From Prochlorococcus sp. AG-418-G18 (GTDB taxonomy: Bacteria > Cyanobacteriota > Cyanobacteriia > PCC-6307 > Cyanobiaceae): a stretch of DNA of 64,000 nucleotides. The stretch is from contig QCLX01000002.1 in assembly GCA_003214215.1 (NCBI GenBank), positions 21,392 through 85,391 of the forward strand, given 5' to 3'. Below the pieces are notes generated by a model, which was not told the origin of the DNA, ran no database searches, and was given only the letters and a program-made list of their open reading frames with translations. Numbering within the stretch: position 1 is the first letter of the stretch; each line of letters begins with the position of its first letter. A program made the position numbers and the translations under genes. Positions 41,396 to 53,665 of this stretch are shown here, piece by piece.

Positions 41396-41554
41396 ATGGA
41401 TAAATCAGATTCATACGATATGAAACTTTCTCAAGCTAGAGGTTTGGCTAGTCAGCTTGGTATGTTCGCAGAAGAAAATGATATCCCCAAAGATCTTTGG
41501 GATTCATTGGAGGCTACAATTTATGATTTTTATCAAGTTTCTCACGATAGATAA
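41396..41554 (+). CDS. Small conserved cyanobacterial protein
   Basis: 52 aa from the ATG at 41396 (MDKSDSYDMKLSQARGLAS...). Predicted helical, with QLGMFAEENDIPKDLWDSLEATIYDFYQ; an in-frame TTG at 41345 would add a poorly formed extension. Function unknown. Located 53 bases after pepP. Confidence 0.6.
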   Translation: MDKSDSYDMKLSQARGLASQLGMFAEENDIPKDLWDSLEATIYDFYQVSHDR

Positions 41555-41659
41555 AAATTTCTTTAATTATGTATCGATAACTAAAATCAAGAAATTTTGA
41601 ATAAATCAATCAAAATGTGACCATAAACTGATAAATTATTTATAAACATAAATAAGTGA

Positions 41660-42136
41660 ATGACCTCATCAGATAAGTTAAATCAAAATTCAACTGAAAA
41701 AAATGAAAAAAATAGTGACAACACAAAATCTAAAAATTCCTCTCCTAATTCAGGAATGATGGGTGCTACAGCTGTATTAGCTGCTGCTACAATTGATGAA
41801 GATGGAGTACCTACTGGATATACCCCTAAACCTGATGAAGGTAGGTTCATTATTAAAGTTTTATGGTTGCCTGATAATGTTGCTTTAGCTGTTGATCAAA
41901 TAGTAGGTGGAGGGCCAAGCCCTCTTACTGCTTATTATTTTTGGCCAAGAGATGATGCTTGGGAAAAATTAAAAAGCGAACTAGAGAATAAAGGTTGGAT
42001 TACAGATAATGAAAGAGTGGAAATACTAAACAAAGCTACAGAAGTAATAAATTATTGGCAGGAAGAGGGTAAAACTAAAAAATTAGAAGAAGCCAAATTA
42101 AAGTTCCCTGAAGTAACTTTTTGTGGAACTGCTTAA
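41660..42136 (+). CDS. ycf65: Ribosome-associated protein PSRP-3 (Ycf65)
   Basis: 158 aa. After a low-complexity Asn/Ser/Lys-rich N-terminus (about 1-35), the conserved domain reads [15 protein letters not shown] and [16 protein letters not shown], then INYWQEEG...[11 protein letters not shown] at the end. This is the plastid/cyanobacterial-specific small-subunit ribosomal protein family. The tail is longer than in many relatives. Convergent with atpC, 3 bases between stops. Confidence 0.88.
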   Translation: MTSSDKLNQNSTEKNEKNSDNTKSKNSSPNSGMMGATAVLAAATIDEDGVPTGYTPKPDEGRFIIKVLWLPDNVALAVDQIVGGGPSPLTAYYFWPRDDAWEKLKSELENKGWITDNERVEILNKATEVINYWQEEGKTKKLEEAKLKFPEVTFCGTA

Positions 42137-42139
42137 AAA

Positions 42140-42544
42140 TTAGTTTTTTGCTGCTTGAATCCTAGCCTCAGCTTTTGAAATCTCTTTCAGAGCTTTAATT
42201 TTTTCTGGATTCTTTTCATTTTCAGAAAATTTACTAATTGTTAATTTTGCTTCTTGAAGATCTTGTTCGGCATTTTGAACATTAATTTCAGATCCAATTT
42301 CTGCATTGTTTACTAAAACTATGACTTCATCTGATTCAATTTCAGCGAAACCACCCATTAATGCGATTGATTTCCATTGAGAATTCATTCTTAGCCTTAG
42401 AACACCAATATCTATGGCTGTAACTAAAGAAATATGTCCTGGAAGTACACCAAGTTGACCAGTAGTACTCGGAAGTATTACTTCTTCAGCTTCGCCTTGA
42501 TAAACATTTTTATTAGGAGCTAAAACTTTAAGTGAAATTGCCAT
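42140..42544 (-). CDS. atpC: ATP synthase F1 subunit epsilon
   Basis: 134 aa. The N-terminal beta-sandwich ([33 protein letters not shown]) and a C-terminal helical hairpin rich in Glu/Lys regulate rotation and ATP hydrolysis. Follows atpD after a 40-base gap in the separate beta-epsilon operon standard in cyanobacteria. Confidence 0.96.
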   Translation of the reverse strand: MAISLKVLAPNKNVYQGEAEEVILPSTTGQLGVLPGHISLVTAIDIGVLRLRMNSQWKSIALMGGFAEIESDEVIVLVNNAEIGSEINVQNAEQDLQEAKLTISKFSENEKNPEKIKALKEISKAEARIQAAKN

Positions 42545-42584
42545 TAATTTAAAATTATTGAAGGTTAAATATATGTTTTGATAT

Positions 42585-44048
<1,464 letters not shown>

Positions 44049-44228
44049 TTATTGATTGGTGATGAATAGCTGATTTTTAACAGCTCATAATCCGAAAATA
44101 CTACCACCTCATGGGTAGATTCGTTAAATGGGTTCGGCCACCCGCACAGTTAAAGTATGGTTTAATTGCTCCTTCGCGGATTATGTTGTTGATGATACGG
44201 ATAGAGAATTTCTCTTTCCATTTTTATG

Positions 44229-44241
44229 ACGCAAGGCGTCT
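44229..44241. promoter_or_regulatory. Short GC inverted repeat upstream of groES
   Basis: GACGC-AAG-GCGTC, a perfect 5-bp inverted repeat 24 bases before the groES ATG, in the divergent spacer with atpD. It is not a CIRCE element (no TTAGCACTC-N9-GAGTGCTAA seen). It could be an operator or leader hairpin. Confidence 0.25.
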
Positions 44242-44264
44242 CAATCATGATCCTCCATTAATCT

Positions 44265-44576
44265 ATGGCAGCTGTTTCACTTACAGTCTCTACAGTAAAA
44301 CCACTGGGAGATAGAATATTTATTAAAGTTTCCGCATCTGAGGAAAAAACTGCTGGGGGCATTCTTTTGCCTGATACAGCAAAAGAAAAACCACAGGTGG
44401 GAGAAGTTGCTCAGGTAGGTCCTGGGAAACTTAATGAAGATGGTTCTCGACAAACTCCAGAAGTGAGTATTGGCGATAAAGTCTTGTACAGCAAATATGC
44501 TGGAACAGACATTAAATTGGGAGGAGATGAATATGTCTTGCTCTCAGAAAAAGATATTTTAGCTGTAGTAGGCTAA
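44265..44576 (+). CDS. groES: Co-chaperonin GroES
   Basis: 103 aa. The beta-barrel lid with mobile loop [21 protein letters not shown] and [30 protein letters not shown] are typical. Caps the GroEL ring during folding. First gene of a groES-groEL operon (51-base gap). Confidence 0.98.
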   Translation: MAAVSLTVSTVKPLGDRIFIKVSASEEKTAGGILLPDTAKEKPQVGEVAQVGPGKLNEDGSRQTPEVSIGDKVLYSKYAGTDIKLGGDEYVLLSEKDILAVVG

Positions 44577-44600
44577 AATATTTGTTTCAAAAATTATTAA

Positions 44601-46265
<1,665 letters not shown>

Positions 46266-46296
46266 TTAAAGTAGTTAGTAAATTAACTTTGAATTT

Positions 46297-46328
46297 AAAA
46301 AGGGATCTTTTAAAAGATCCCTTTTTTT
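46297..46328. terminator. Bidirectional intrinsic terminator between groEL and secG
   Basis: Perfect palindrome GGGATCTTTTAAAAGATCCC at 46302-46321, flanked by an A-run upstream and TTTTTTT downstream, so it can terminate both groEL (+) and convergent secG (-). Confidence 0.92.
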
Positions 46329-46338
46329 AATGCAATCC

Positions 46339-46566
46339 TTATGAAATCCAGCCAGCGCTAAGAATAATTGCAAGAGACAAAAATATAACTAAAAAAGTCC
46401 AAGTTATTTTGTTGAGAGATGCCTCTGCACTACTAGCGCTGTTGAACATTGAACTTCCACTTGCAGCTATTCCTCCCATTCCATCACCTTTGGGACTATG
46501 AAGTAAAACTAAAAGTATCAGGAGAACCCCGGAAAATACCCATATCCAACTAAAAATTTGAATCAT
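46339..46566 (-). CDS. secG: Preprotein translocase subunit SecG
   Basis: 75 aa; two membrane helices (about 3-20 and 54-73) joined by a Gly/Ser-rich loop (PKGDGMGGIAASGSSMFNSASSAE). Typical SecG length and topology; assists SecYE translocation. Follows gpmI on the same strand after 20 bases. Confidence 0.92.
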   Translation of the reverse strand: MIQIFSWIWVFSGVLLILLVLLHSPKGDGMGGIAASGSSMFNSASSAEASLNKITWTFLVIFLSLAIILSAGWIS

Positions 46567-46586
46567 TGATAAAGCTAGTATTTACT

Positions 46587-48209
46587 CTAAACGTGTTGTA
46601 CTACCTTATTATAACCTTTTAACTCGATTTCTTTAATTAGAGATTTTCCTGTCATTTCTTTTGGAATTGGGAGATTTAGTAGTTGTAATAAAGTTGGTGC
46701 AATATCTGCTAAGCCAGCATTATCCCTTAAATAAATCTCATTTCCCCTATTTGGGATTTTTCTTTTTTCACCTTCAATAAAAATTAATGGAACTTTATTT
46801 GTAGTATGTGCCGTCCATGGTTCTCCTGAAGAACCTTTCATTACCTCTGCATTTCCATGATCGGCGGTTATAAGAATGCTTCCACCCATTTCTCCAGTAG
46901 CATTAACTATTTGACCTATACATTTATCTACTTTTTCTATAGCTTTAATTGTTGCATGCATGTTGCCTGTATGACCTACCATATCAGGATTAGCAAAATT
47001 GATTACAACAAAAGCATACTTTCCACTTTTAATTGCTTTAGAGCAACTAATAGTTAATTCTTCAGCAGACATTTCTGGTTCCATATCATAAGTTGCCACT
47101 CTTGGAGACGGAATTAAATGTCTCTCTTCTCCAGGTAAAGGAACCTCCACTCCTCCATTGAAAAAATATGTTACGTGAGGATATTTCTCTGTTTCTGCGG
47201 TCCTGTATTGCTTGAGTCCGTTTTCTGAAACTATTTGGCCGATAAAATTATTTAAAGATTCAGGAGGAAATGCAACTCTAACAGGGAAGGTTATGTCATA
47301 TTGAGTAAAAGTCACTAGATCTAGATTAGGAAAAATTTTTCTTTCAAAGTCTGAGAATAGATTCTCTGAAAGGGATTTAATTATTTGTCTCGCTCTGTCA
47401 GGACGGAAGTTAAAACATATCAAACTATCCCCATCTTTAAGATAGTTTTCAGACATTCTTATTGGCTCTATAAATTCATCAGTTATGTTTTTGTTATAAC
47501 TTTTTTTTACATAGTCTTGAGGAGAAATATTTGTTACTTTGATATCAGGATCAGTTAAATTAGAATACGCTTTTTCTGTTCTATCCCATAAAAGATTTCT
47601 ATCCATTATCCAGTATCTTCCACATACAGAAGCAATTTCTCCTGTATTGAATTCTTTTATGCATGACTCGATTTGATTTAAATATTTAGATGCACTTTTT
47701 GCAGGAGTATCTCTTCCATCGGTGATAACATGAATTGCAACTTTTTTAATGCCATTATCAGATGCCCATTTTATTAAACCTAATAAATGATCAATATGAC
47801 TATGAACTCCTCCATCAGAACATAACCCAGTTATATGCAATGTAGAATTTTTTTTCTTTAAAGAATCAGCTATTTCCTTTAACTCACTAACCAAGCCTAG
47901 CTGATTATTTTTTACAACATTTGAAATCCTTACAAGTTCTTGTTGGATTATTCTTCCTGAACCAATAGTAAGATGCCCTACTTCTGAATTACCCATTTGA
48001 CCATCCGGGAGTCCTACATCAGATCCACTAGCGCTTATTAGAGTATTAGGATATGCATGACACAAAGAGTCCATTATTGGTGTAGAAGCACTTTTTATAG
48101 CATTGTCTGTTATATTTTCTCGATATCCCCATCCATCTAAAATTGCTAGAACTACAGGGCTCTGAGGAACATTTAATCTGTTTATATTTTTGCTGCTAGT
48201 CTTTGACAT
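46587..48209 (-). CDS. gpmI: 2,3-bisphosphoglycerate-independent phosphoglycerate mutase
   Basis: About 540 aa from the ATG at 48209; an in-frame TTG at 48248 would add 13 residues. Interconverts 3- and 2-phosphoglycerate. The alkaline-phosphatase superfamily core has the catalytic Ser in [10 protein letters not shown], a further metal-ligand segment in [13 protein letters not shown] and another in ADHGNAE. Full-length dimetal enzyme. Same strand as secG. Confidence 0.95.
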   Translation of the reverse strand: MSKTSSKNINRLNVPQSPVVLAILDGWGYRENITDNAIKSASTPIMDSLCHAYPNTLISASGSDVGLPDGQMGNSEVGHLTIGSGRIIQQELVRISNVVKNNQLGLVSELKEIADSLKKKNSTLHITGLCSDGGVHSHIDHLLGLIKWASDNGIKKVAIHVITDGRDTPAKSASKYLNQIESCIKEFNTGEIASVCGRYWIMDRNLLWDRTEKAYSNLTDPDIKVTNISPQDYVKKSYNKNITDEFIEPIRMSENYLKDGDSLICFNFRPDRARQIIKSLSENLFSDFERKIFPNLDLVTFTQYDITFPVRVAFPPESLNNFIGQIVSENGLKQYRTAETEKYPHVTYFFNGGVEVPLPGEERHLIPSPRVATYDMEPEMSAEELTISCSKAIKSGKYAFVVINFANPDMVGHTGNMHATIKAIEKVDKCIGQIVNATGEMGGSILITADHGNAEVMKGSSGEPWTAHTTNKVPLIFIEGEKRKIPNRGNEIYLRDNAGLADIAPTLLQLLNLPIPKEMTGKSLIKEIELKGYNKVVQHV

Positions 48210-48346
48210 ATTCAGATCAAATTTATTGTTAAGTGATCCAACCCTCAATTTAGCTTTAAACGCTCCTCTTTAACAATCTATATTTAACATAGTTAGCTTT
48301 TGCTAATTTATGAAAATATTGAATGAATTTTATTTCTTGATAAATC

Positions 48347-48883
48347 ATGTCTAATAAAACAAAAAGGATTGTAATACTTACTGAAGTAGAGCTCAGAAAA
48401 ACTCTTTCACGTTTAACTTCCGAAATTATTGAAAAAGTAAAAAACCTAGAAAACCTTATTTTGGTGGGTATTCCCACTAGAGGAATTGATCTAGCCGAAG
48501 TTTTAGAAAAAGAATTATTCTCTAAAACAGGTTTAAAAATAAGAAAAGGAATAATTGATCCAACTTTTTATCGAGATGATCAAAATAGAGTTGGAACACG
48601 TCTAATAAAAGCAACTGATATTCCAACTCCAATTGAGAGTCAAGAAATTCTCTTGATAGATGATGTAATTTATACAGGGAGAACAATTAGAGCAGCAATG
48701 GATGCTTTATATTCATGGGGTAGACCTAGAAGAGTAATGTTGTTAGTAATGGTAGATAGAGGTCACAGAGAATTACCTATACAACCAGATTTTTGCGGTA
48801 AAAATGTTCCGACTAGTAAAAATGAAAGTATTAGTTTACGTTTAAATAATATTGATAATGAAGAAGGAGTTTTTCTTGAGTAA
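48347..48883 (+). CDS. pyrR: PyrR bifunctional regulator / uracil phosphoribosyltransferase
   Basis: 178 aa type I PRTase. The PRPP loop ILLIDDVIYTGRTIRAAMDAL (about 101-121) and DRGHRELPIQPDFCGKNVPT match PyrR. In cyanobacteria the UPRTase activity is likely, while RNA-binding attenuation is uncertain, and no pyr leader motif is evident in the window. Divergent from gpmI, convergent with the Hsp70-like gene. Confidence 0.92.
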   Translation: MSNKTKRIVILTEVELRKTLSRLTSEIIEKVKNLENLILVGIPTRGIDLAEVLEKELFSKTGLKIRKGIIDPTFYRDDQNRVGTRLIKATDIPTPIESQEILLIDDVIYTGRTIRAAMDALYSWGRPRRVMLLVMVDRGHRELPIQPDFCGKNVPTSKNESISLRLNNIDNEEGVFLE

Positions 48884-48890
48884 CTTTAGT

Positions 48891-50459
48891 TCAAAAAATA
48901 TTTCCTAAATTATATTCTCCTAAAAATTCATCTTTAATATTTAAACACTTCACTAGTAAATCAGCTTTTTTATTGATGTTGAAGAAAAGTTTTATGGTAT
49001 CTTCTCCAATTTTAGAGTTGCTTTTAAGTACTATTTTGAGTGGTTCTTTCTCCCATTTAATAATTTCTTCTTCACTTTGAACTTCGGATAATTTTGGTAA
49101 TCCATTTTCAAAAATTACATCATATTGCCTTTCTTTTTTTGTTTCGCCAATTATTATTTCAAATATTTTCTGATTATTTTTACTTGGTTGAAGGATAAGT
49201 TTAAATGGGTTTTCAGTAGGCCAAGTTTGACCTTTACAAAAAATAGGATGCCAGAAGTGTTTTTGTTCTCTCTTATTAAATAACCTTATAGATAATCCTT
49301 TAGTTAATATGTCTTTGATTTTTACTCCCGGAGTCATTGCTAAAGCTCCCAAAGCAATTGATTCAATAGGAGGTGGCGACTTGATTAGAATTTTTGAAAT
49401 CTTATTTGATATCCATTCTTTAATTAATGGAATTTGAGATCCCCCTCCGACTAAAATAATTACACTTAGATCATCTACAGTGCAAAATTTGCCTCTTGCT
49501 TCATTTAATAACTCTTTCAGTAAAGAGTTGAGGTGATTTAGAAGATTATTTTCAATAATAATTTTTTCAAATATTTCTCTACTTAGAAATAATTCCTTTT
49601 CTTTATATCCCTTGATTAGAAATTTTGTCGGATATTTATCTTCATATTTTATTTTAGATGAGCTTAGTTTACATTTTATTTCTTCTGCCTTTAAAAGATT
49701 AATTGGAAATTCATTGTCTGGGATAAAATAATCAACTATCCATTGATCAATATCTTTCCCACCAATTTTTGAACCTACTTTACTGATTATTTCAGCACAC
49801 CTTATTTTTTGTTTTGAAATTGAGCTTACATCAGTACCATTAAATTTTAATAATTCAGCTATAGGGCCAGATTTCCCCTCTCCTCCTTCTATTTTTACTA
49901 TATTCATGTCTATTGTGCTCCCTCCAATATCTAATGTCATGATTTTTGATCCAAATGGTATATTGATTCCTAAACTTGCTGCAGTAGGCTCATCAACTAA
50001 CGCTATTTCATCTACAGATAGTTCACTGCAAAGGTTAACTAACCATTCTCTGTAACCTTTGTATGTATCTATAGGAGCAGTTAAAACAAGTCTCTTGATT
50101 TTATATTTTTTGGGAATGTTTGCCCACAAAAATTTAAAAAATTTTTCTCCACATTCAGTAGGGCTTAAAATATTTTTTTGATTAATTTGTTCAATATGAT
50201 TTCCAATTAATCTTTTAAAATTCGAATGAAAAAATAGATCCGAATTTGGGGTACCTCTCATCTTTAGAGCACTAATTCCTATTTTCAAAATTTTTGAAGG
50301 TTCTTCGAACCAGACTACTGAAGGGATAACACCTGGAGATGATGTAATATTTGGTATTTCGACCAATATAGAATTGGTATCTTTTAGATCTTGGAAAGCA
50401 ATTACAGTATTAGTATTCCCTAAATCAATAGCTAGTGTCCCAGATAAATTTTCTTTCAT
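48891..50459 (-). CDS. Hsp70/DnaK-like protein, short form
   Basis: 522 aa. The actin-fold ATPase is present: phosphate 1 AIDLGNTNTVIAF (about 10-22), phosphate 2 LDIGGSTIDMN (about 173-183), and adenosine motif IILVGGGSQIPLIKEWI (about 332-348). The C-terminal 150 residues are a reduced beta domain without the usual DnaK lid, so it resembles the divergent Hsp70-like proteins of cyanobacteria rather than a main DnaK. Client unknown. Confidence 0.85.
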   Translation of the reverse strand: MKENLSGTLAIDLGNTNTVIAFQDLKDTNSILVEIPNITSSPGVIPSVVWFEEPSKILKIGISALKMRGTPNSDLFFHSNFKRLIGNHIEQINQKNILSPTECGEKFFKFLWANIPKKYKIKRLVLTAPIDTYKGYREWLVNLCSELSVDEIALVDEPTAASLGINIPFGSKIMTLDIGGSTIDMNIVKIEGGEGKSGPIAELLKFNGTDVSSISKQKIRCAEIISKVGSKIGGKDIDQWIVDYFIPDNEFPINLLKAEEIKCKLSSSKIKYEDKYPTKFLIKGYKEKELFLSREIFEKIIIENNLLNHLNSLLKELLNEARGKFCTVDDLSVIILVGGGSQIPLIKEWISNKISKILIKSPPPIESIALGALAMTPGVKIKDILTKGLSIRLFNKREQKHFWHPIFCKGQTWPTENPFKLILQPSKNNQKIFEIIIGETKKERQYDVIFENGLPKLSEVQSEEEIIKWEKEPLKIVLKSNSKIGEDTIKLFFNINKKADLLVKCLNIKDEFLGEYNLGNIF

Positions 50460-50556
50460 ATGAAATTTTTAAATCAATTAAGTGCTTTTTGTAATTTATT
50501 TTTTGATTCCTTCCAATAAACTGTAGAATATATCTTATAATAAAAAAAAAATTTTA

Positions 50557-50793
50557 ATGAACATATCAAATAATGCCGGTATTGACTCTAATGATCTTGC
50601 AAAAAGAGGTGAAAGCTTAATAAGAAAATCAACTAATAGATACTTAACTACAGTAAGAATTGCTTTTAGAGCTAAACAAAGACGTTTTGATGATTTTGAT
50701 GGACTTTTAGAAGAGTCAACTATTAAACCCGTTCAAAGGTCAATTATTGAACTAAGCGATGAACAAGACCAACCGGATTTACTTCCTGGTTAA
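50557..50793 (+). CDS. rpoZ: RNA polymerase omega subunit
   Basis: 78 aa, typical of cyanobacterial omega: a helical [23 protein letters not shown] core (about 26-48) and an [19 protein letters not shown]-terminal segment. Binds beta' and stabilises core polymerase. The next gene starts after 2 bases. Confidence 0.9.
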   Translation: MNISNNAGIDSNDLAKRGESLIRKSTNRYLTTVRIAFRAKQRRFDDFDGLLEESTIKPVQRSIIELSDEQDQPDLLPG

Positions 50794-50795
50794 TT

Positions 50796-51167
50796 TTGGT
50801 AAAAGACCAAAAAAGATGGAGATTATTTAGAGATTTTAAGAAAGGCAGATTTTGCTTTTTAATTGGTGTTGATAATTGGTCAATTGAATTACAAAAAAGT
50901 GAATTTCATTCACTTTATCTTTTACTCTTGAGGATAAATGACCAACTTTTAGGTATCAAAAATGAATTAATGGATGAGGAGTTTATTACTTTAGAATTAG
51001 AACAATTACCTTGGTATATTGAGTTAGAAGGGAAAAAGAATGAATGGAGTTTAAGGTTTGTTTTTGAGAGCCAAGATCAAACTAGATCTTTCGAAATGTA
51101 TTGGCCGATACCAATAGCGCAAAATTTATTTTATGAAATAAAAAACATGTGGGAATCAATGGATTAA
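50796..51167 (+). CDS. DUF1818 family protein
   Basis: 123 aa. W- and F-rich alpha/beta protein (RWRLFRDFKKGRFCFLIGVDNWSIEL; LEQLPWYIELEGKKNEWSLRF), matching the cyanobacterial DUF1818 family of unknown function. Start is TTG at 50796, needed because no ATG precedes the conserved region. Spaced 2 bases from rpoZ, so co-transcribed. Confidence 0.8.
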   Translation: MVKDQKRWRLFRDFKKGRFCFLIGVDNWSIELQKSEFHSLYLLLLRINDQLLGIKNELMDEEFITLELEQLPWYIELEGKKNEWSLRFVFESQDQTRSFEMYWPIPIAQNLFYEIKNMWESMD

Positions 51168-51476
51168 AAGATAAATAAAATTGGAAATTTTTGAAAATAT
51201 TTCCCCGTGCCCGAGCAATTTTTTCACAACTTTTCCACAATAATTTTAAAAAAATTATTTAAAGACCTTATGCATGTGGAAAACTCCTGATTTTTGATAA
51301 TTCTTTATCTTTAATTAAAATTTATTTTTCAAAAACTTATTTCTTAAATACCCCTTGTAAAGACTAGATTCTCATGGTTCTAGTGACTAAGACTGCTTCT
51401 TATTAATACTTGTTGACGATTTTGTATTTTTAAAGAAAACTAGATGTTGTAAATTTAAATTTGAAAAATTTTTAAT
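51168..51476. other. Non-coding spacer with DnaA-box-like sites
   Basis: 309 bases without a supported gene. Contains TTTTCCACA on the plus strand (51231-51239), the same sequence on the minus strand (TGTGGAAAA, 51275-51283), and TTTTTCACA at 51220-51228. TTTTCCACA is a common cyanobacterial DnaA box. AT-rich DNA lies between and after them. Confidence 0.45.
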
Positions 51477-51728
51477 ATGCAAGAGTTGAATTACGATGTA
51501 AAACCAATGGTTCTAAAACAGAAAGATGAAGTAATTAGTTTTAAATGTGAACTTCAAGAAAATCTTCAAAAGGCAATGAAAGAATTTGTTGAAAAACATC
51601 CGAATTGGGATCAATATCGAATTATACAAGCTGCGATTGCAGGATTTTTGATTCAAAAAGGATTTCAAAATAGAGATTTAACGAGACTCTATATTGGAAA
51701 TATGTTTTCAATGAATTTTAAAGACTAA
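51477..51728 (+). CDS. DUF2811 family protein
   Basis: 83 aa. FKCELQENLQKAMKEFVEKHPNWDQYRIIQAAIAGFLIQKG and a final RDLTRLYIGNMF match the cyanobacterial DUF2811 domain (CopG-like helix arrangement, function unknown). Follows the DnaA-box-like spacer. Confidence 0.8.
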   Translation: MQELNYDVKPMVLKQKDEVISFKCELQENLQKAMKEFVEKHPNWDQYRIIQAAIAGFLIQKGFQNRDLTRLYIGNMFSMNFKD

Positions 51729-51734
51729 AATTTT

Positions 51735-52193
51735 TTATATTTTTTCTAGAAGTATTTTTGCTATATCATTTCTTACAGGCAATATAGATAACCTATTTCC
51801 TTTTTTTACAACTAATAACTCATTCTCATTAAATAAAATCTTTAATTCAGGCAAAGTTATAATCTTATTAGACTTAGATATGTATTTTACTTTTACACAA
51901 TCCCATCTCGGATTCTCAGGTTTTGATTTTGGATCGAAATATTTTGAATCTTTATCAAATTGCGTAGGATCAACAATCTTTAGATCTATCACTTCCATCA
52001 GACCAACAATACCTGGAGGTTTGCAGTTTGAATGATAGAAAAAAACTTTATCTCCTTTATTCATATTTCTCATGAAATTTCTAGCTTGATAATTTCTTAT
52101 CCCATCCCATAAAGTTACACCCTCATTTTTTAAGGTATCTATGCTGTAAGCATCAGGCTCACTTTTCATTAGCCAAAACTTTTCTTCATTCAT
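51735..52193 (-). CDS. EVE domain protein
   Basis: 152 aa, single PUA-like EVE domain: FWLMKSEPDAYSIDTL at the N-terminus, WDGIRNYQARNFMR and GDKVFFYHSNCKPPGIVG. EVE domains bind modified nucleobases (methylated or oxidised cytosine/adenine) in DNA or RNA. Stand-alone members are widespread in bacteria. Convergent with DUF2811, 6 bases between stops. Confidence 0.92.
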   Translation of the reverse strand: MNEEKFWLMKSEPDAYSIDTLKNEGVTLWDGIRNYQARNFMRNMNKGDKVFFYHSNCKPPGIVGLMEVIDLKIVDPTQFDKDSKYFDPKSKPENPRWDCVKVKYISKSNKIITLPELKILFNENELLVVKKGNRLSILPVRNDIAKILLEKI

Positions 52194-52401
52194 ATCAAGG
52201 GATCTCGGCGATTTTTAAGGCTTGGAGGACGTGTTATCCAAACTTTTTTGTTTAAATTTATTATCCATCAAAGTGCTTATTTAGGAAAGTGATGGTTGGT
52301 ATTGGGGTGCACGCGATCTTAGTAGATCATAAAGAAGACTTTATAAATTTCTGTCAAATTATCAGCTACTCACAGTTGAGTTTTTTATGTAACATAATAA
52401 G

Positions 52402-52417
52402 TTTACATAAAGTAACA
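52402..52417 (+). promoter_or_regulatory. HLR1-like element (candidate RpaB site)
   Basis: TTTACATAAAGTAACA matches the high-light regulatory 1 consensus (G/T)TTACA-WW-NN-(G/T)TTACA with one mismatch (GTAACA). It lies just upstream of a small predicted exported protein. A similar TTTACATTAAGTAATA precedes the hli gene at 57402. Confidence 0.35.
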
Positions 52418-52422
52418 ATTAA

Positions 52423-52617
52423 ATTAGAAGACTTTTTCCTTATATCACCTTTGCATGTTTAACTGGTTTTACTGCTTCAACCGGTTTACCAGTTATGGCG
52501 GCCGGTTGTAGTAGCCAAATGAACAAAAAAGCTGATATCAAATGCGCTAAGAATGATACTGAATGTCAAACAAAAAAAGCTGAAAAGTTTGATTTAAAAG
52601 ATTCTCTCAAGTCATAA
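52423..52617 (+). CDS. Small predicted exported protein, probable ATT start
   Basis: The frame after an in-frame TAA at 52420 opens with ATT AGA AGA CTT TTT, then a good signal sequence (FPYITFACLTGFTASTGLPVMA) and a Cys/Lys-rich mature part ending AEKFDLKDSLKS. No ATG, GTG or TTG precedes the hydrophobic core; the first ATG (52495) falls after it. Either an ATT codon initiates, as in infC, or the signal peptide is a remnant. 64 codons from ATT. Preceded by an HLR1-like element and followed after 4 bases by another small gene. Confidence 0.45.
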   Translation: MRRLFPYITFACLTGFTASTGLPVMAAGCSSQMNKKADIKCAKNDTECQTKKAEKFDLKDSLKS

Positions 52618-52621
52618 AATT

Positions 52622-52726
52622 ATGACTCAAATCGGTTTATTTATGAACTCTGCCCCAAGAGATTTGATTGAGTTCATATTCTTTGCTGCTGTTGGTTTTA
52701 CTGCAGGATTATTGGGATTAATTTAG
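52622..52726 (+). CDS. 34-aa membrane protein
   Basis: MTQIGLFMNSAPRDLIEFI then a hydrophobic helix FFAAVGFTAGLLGLI to the end. Function unknown. Too short for routine gene calling, but well placed 4 bases after the upstream small gene; probably a thylakoid or plasma-membrane micropeptide. Confidence 0.5.
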   Translation: MTQIGLFMNSAPRDLIEFIFFAAVGFTAGLLGLI

Positions 52727-52841
52727 TTATAGAAAATTGGCCCATTCTTTTTTCTCCTATCCTTTTCAAGTCTTTCTTTCTTTTGTGTGATGGCTTGCTT
52801 ATGGAGAGATTTATTAATCAAAAGTAAAAATTTTTTTTAAA

Positions 52842-53023
52842 TTACCTTTTATAGATAAATTTTTGTATGTCTTCGAATAGATTAGATTTTGATTTAAAAA
52901 ATCCATTACTTTTTAAATAAGATTTTCCTTTCTCTATATTTTCAATTCTTTTTTCATAAGAATTTTCATCTAAATCTTTTTGCAAAAAAAAATAGTCGGA
53001 CTCTTATTCTGAATAATGCTCAC
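52842..53023 (-). pseudogene. Small gene broken or shifted at a 9-base homopolymer
   Basis: Read from GTG at 53023 the frame runs SIIQNKSPTIFF to the T9 run (52992-52984). One extra T would continue it into LQKDLDENSYEKRIENIEKGK...FEDIQKFIYKR ending at TAA 52842. As written, the two halves are in different frames. Either a recent frameshift, programmed slippage, a sequencing error, or a shorter gene starting at the TTG inside the run. Confidence 0.35.
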
Positions 53024-53116
53024 TAAAAAGTAGTTACCTTAAATACAAAATTCAGTTTTTATGAATGCTTCTCAATCAAACTAAAAAAATAATAAAAAAG
53101 TTTCTTTCTTAAATTT

Positions 53117-53254
53117 CTAAGAATCTTTTGATATCATGTTCTTTATTTCCTCAATATTATCAATTAATTTGTCTAACCATTCTGTATCGTCTTCTGGTTT
53201 TAGATATTTAATTTTTGGTTGATTAATTTCAAGAGTTTCGAAATCTCCACTCAT
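53117..53254 (-). CDS. 45-aa protein with EWLDKLIDNIEEIK motif
   Basis: MSGDFETLEINQPKIKYLKPE then DDTEWLDKLIDNIEEIKNMI, a predicted amphipathic helix. Excellent ribosome binding site (AAAAAGGAG 8 bases from ATG). Paralogous to the 38-aa protein at 60549 (NTEWLDELINKIENMKNKI). Carries a 70-bp upstream sequence shared with the gene at 62518. Function unknown. Confidence 0.65.
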   Translation of the reverse strand: MSGDFETLEINQPKIKYLKPEDDTEWLDKLIDNIEEIKNMISKDS

Positions 53255-53284
53255 AAATTCTCCTTTTTAATTTCTTCTTTTATA

Positions 53285-53354
53285 TATGTTCTAATTGATT
53301 TGAACTAAACACTGCGTATCTAATGTGTGCGGTTTGAGGAACATTTAGGTACGG
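53285..53354 (-). repeat. 70-bp upstream element, copy 1
   Basis: Same length and internal spacing as 62694-62763. Two conserved blocks, TATGTTCTAATT(G/C)ATTTGAA and TGTGTGCGGTT(T/A)GAGGAACA, plus a terminal GTACGG, each with at most one change, separated by a divergent 19-base middle. Lies upstream of a minus-strand small gene in both places, so it probably carries its promoter. Confidence 0.8.
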
Positions 53355-53377
53355 GAAGAGGTATGTTTTTTTAGCCA

Positions 53378-53406
53378 TTTAAATCTATGGCTAACCTAGA
53401 TTTAAA
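53378..53406. promoter_or_regulatory. 10-bp perfect inverted repeat
   Basis: TTTAAATCTA - TGGCTAACC - TAGATTTAAA, between the 70-bp element and the gene at 53479. Could be an operator or leader hairpin; no U-run follows. Confidence 0.35.
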
Positions 53407-53478
53407 AGATGGTTGTCATGAGTCGGTTGCTTTGCTACAACTGAAATCAACCATAAACTTTAAATTGCATTGAATAAA

Positions 53479-53661
53479 ATGACTTACTACAGTTGCTTTG
53501 ATCAAAAAGGAAACATAATTGCTCGCTGTCAGACTAAAGAAGATATAAATGTTTTAAAGAAAATGGGCAGACCAATAGTGGAAATAAAAGAAATGAAAAA
53601 AGAGGAATCAGTTGTTTGTTCTTTAACTGGTAGTCCATCCGATTACAACGAAGATTATTAA
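53479..53661 (+). CDS. Small hypothetical protein
   Basis: 60 aa from the ATG at 53479 (an in-frame TTG at 53470 is less likely): MTYYSCFDQKGNIIARCQTKEDINVLKKMGRP with a short beta-hairpin look, ending in an acidic tail. No family recognised. Precedes a 43-aa gene by 4 bases. Confidence 0.6.
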   Translation: MTYYSCFDQKGNIIARCQTKEDINVLKKMGRPIVEIKEMKKEESVVCSLTGSPSDYNEDY

Positions 53662-53665
53662 GAGT

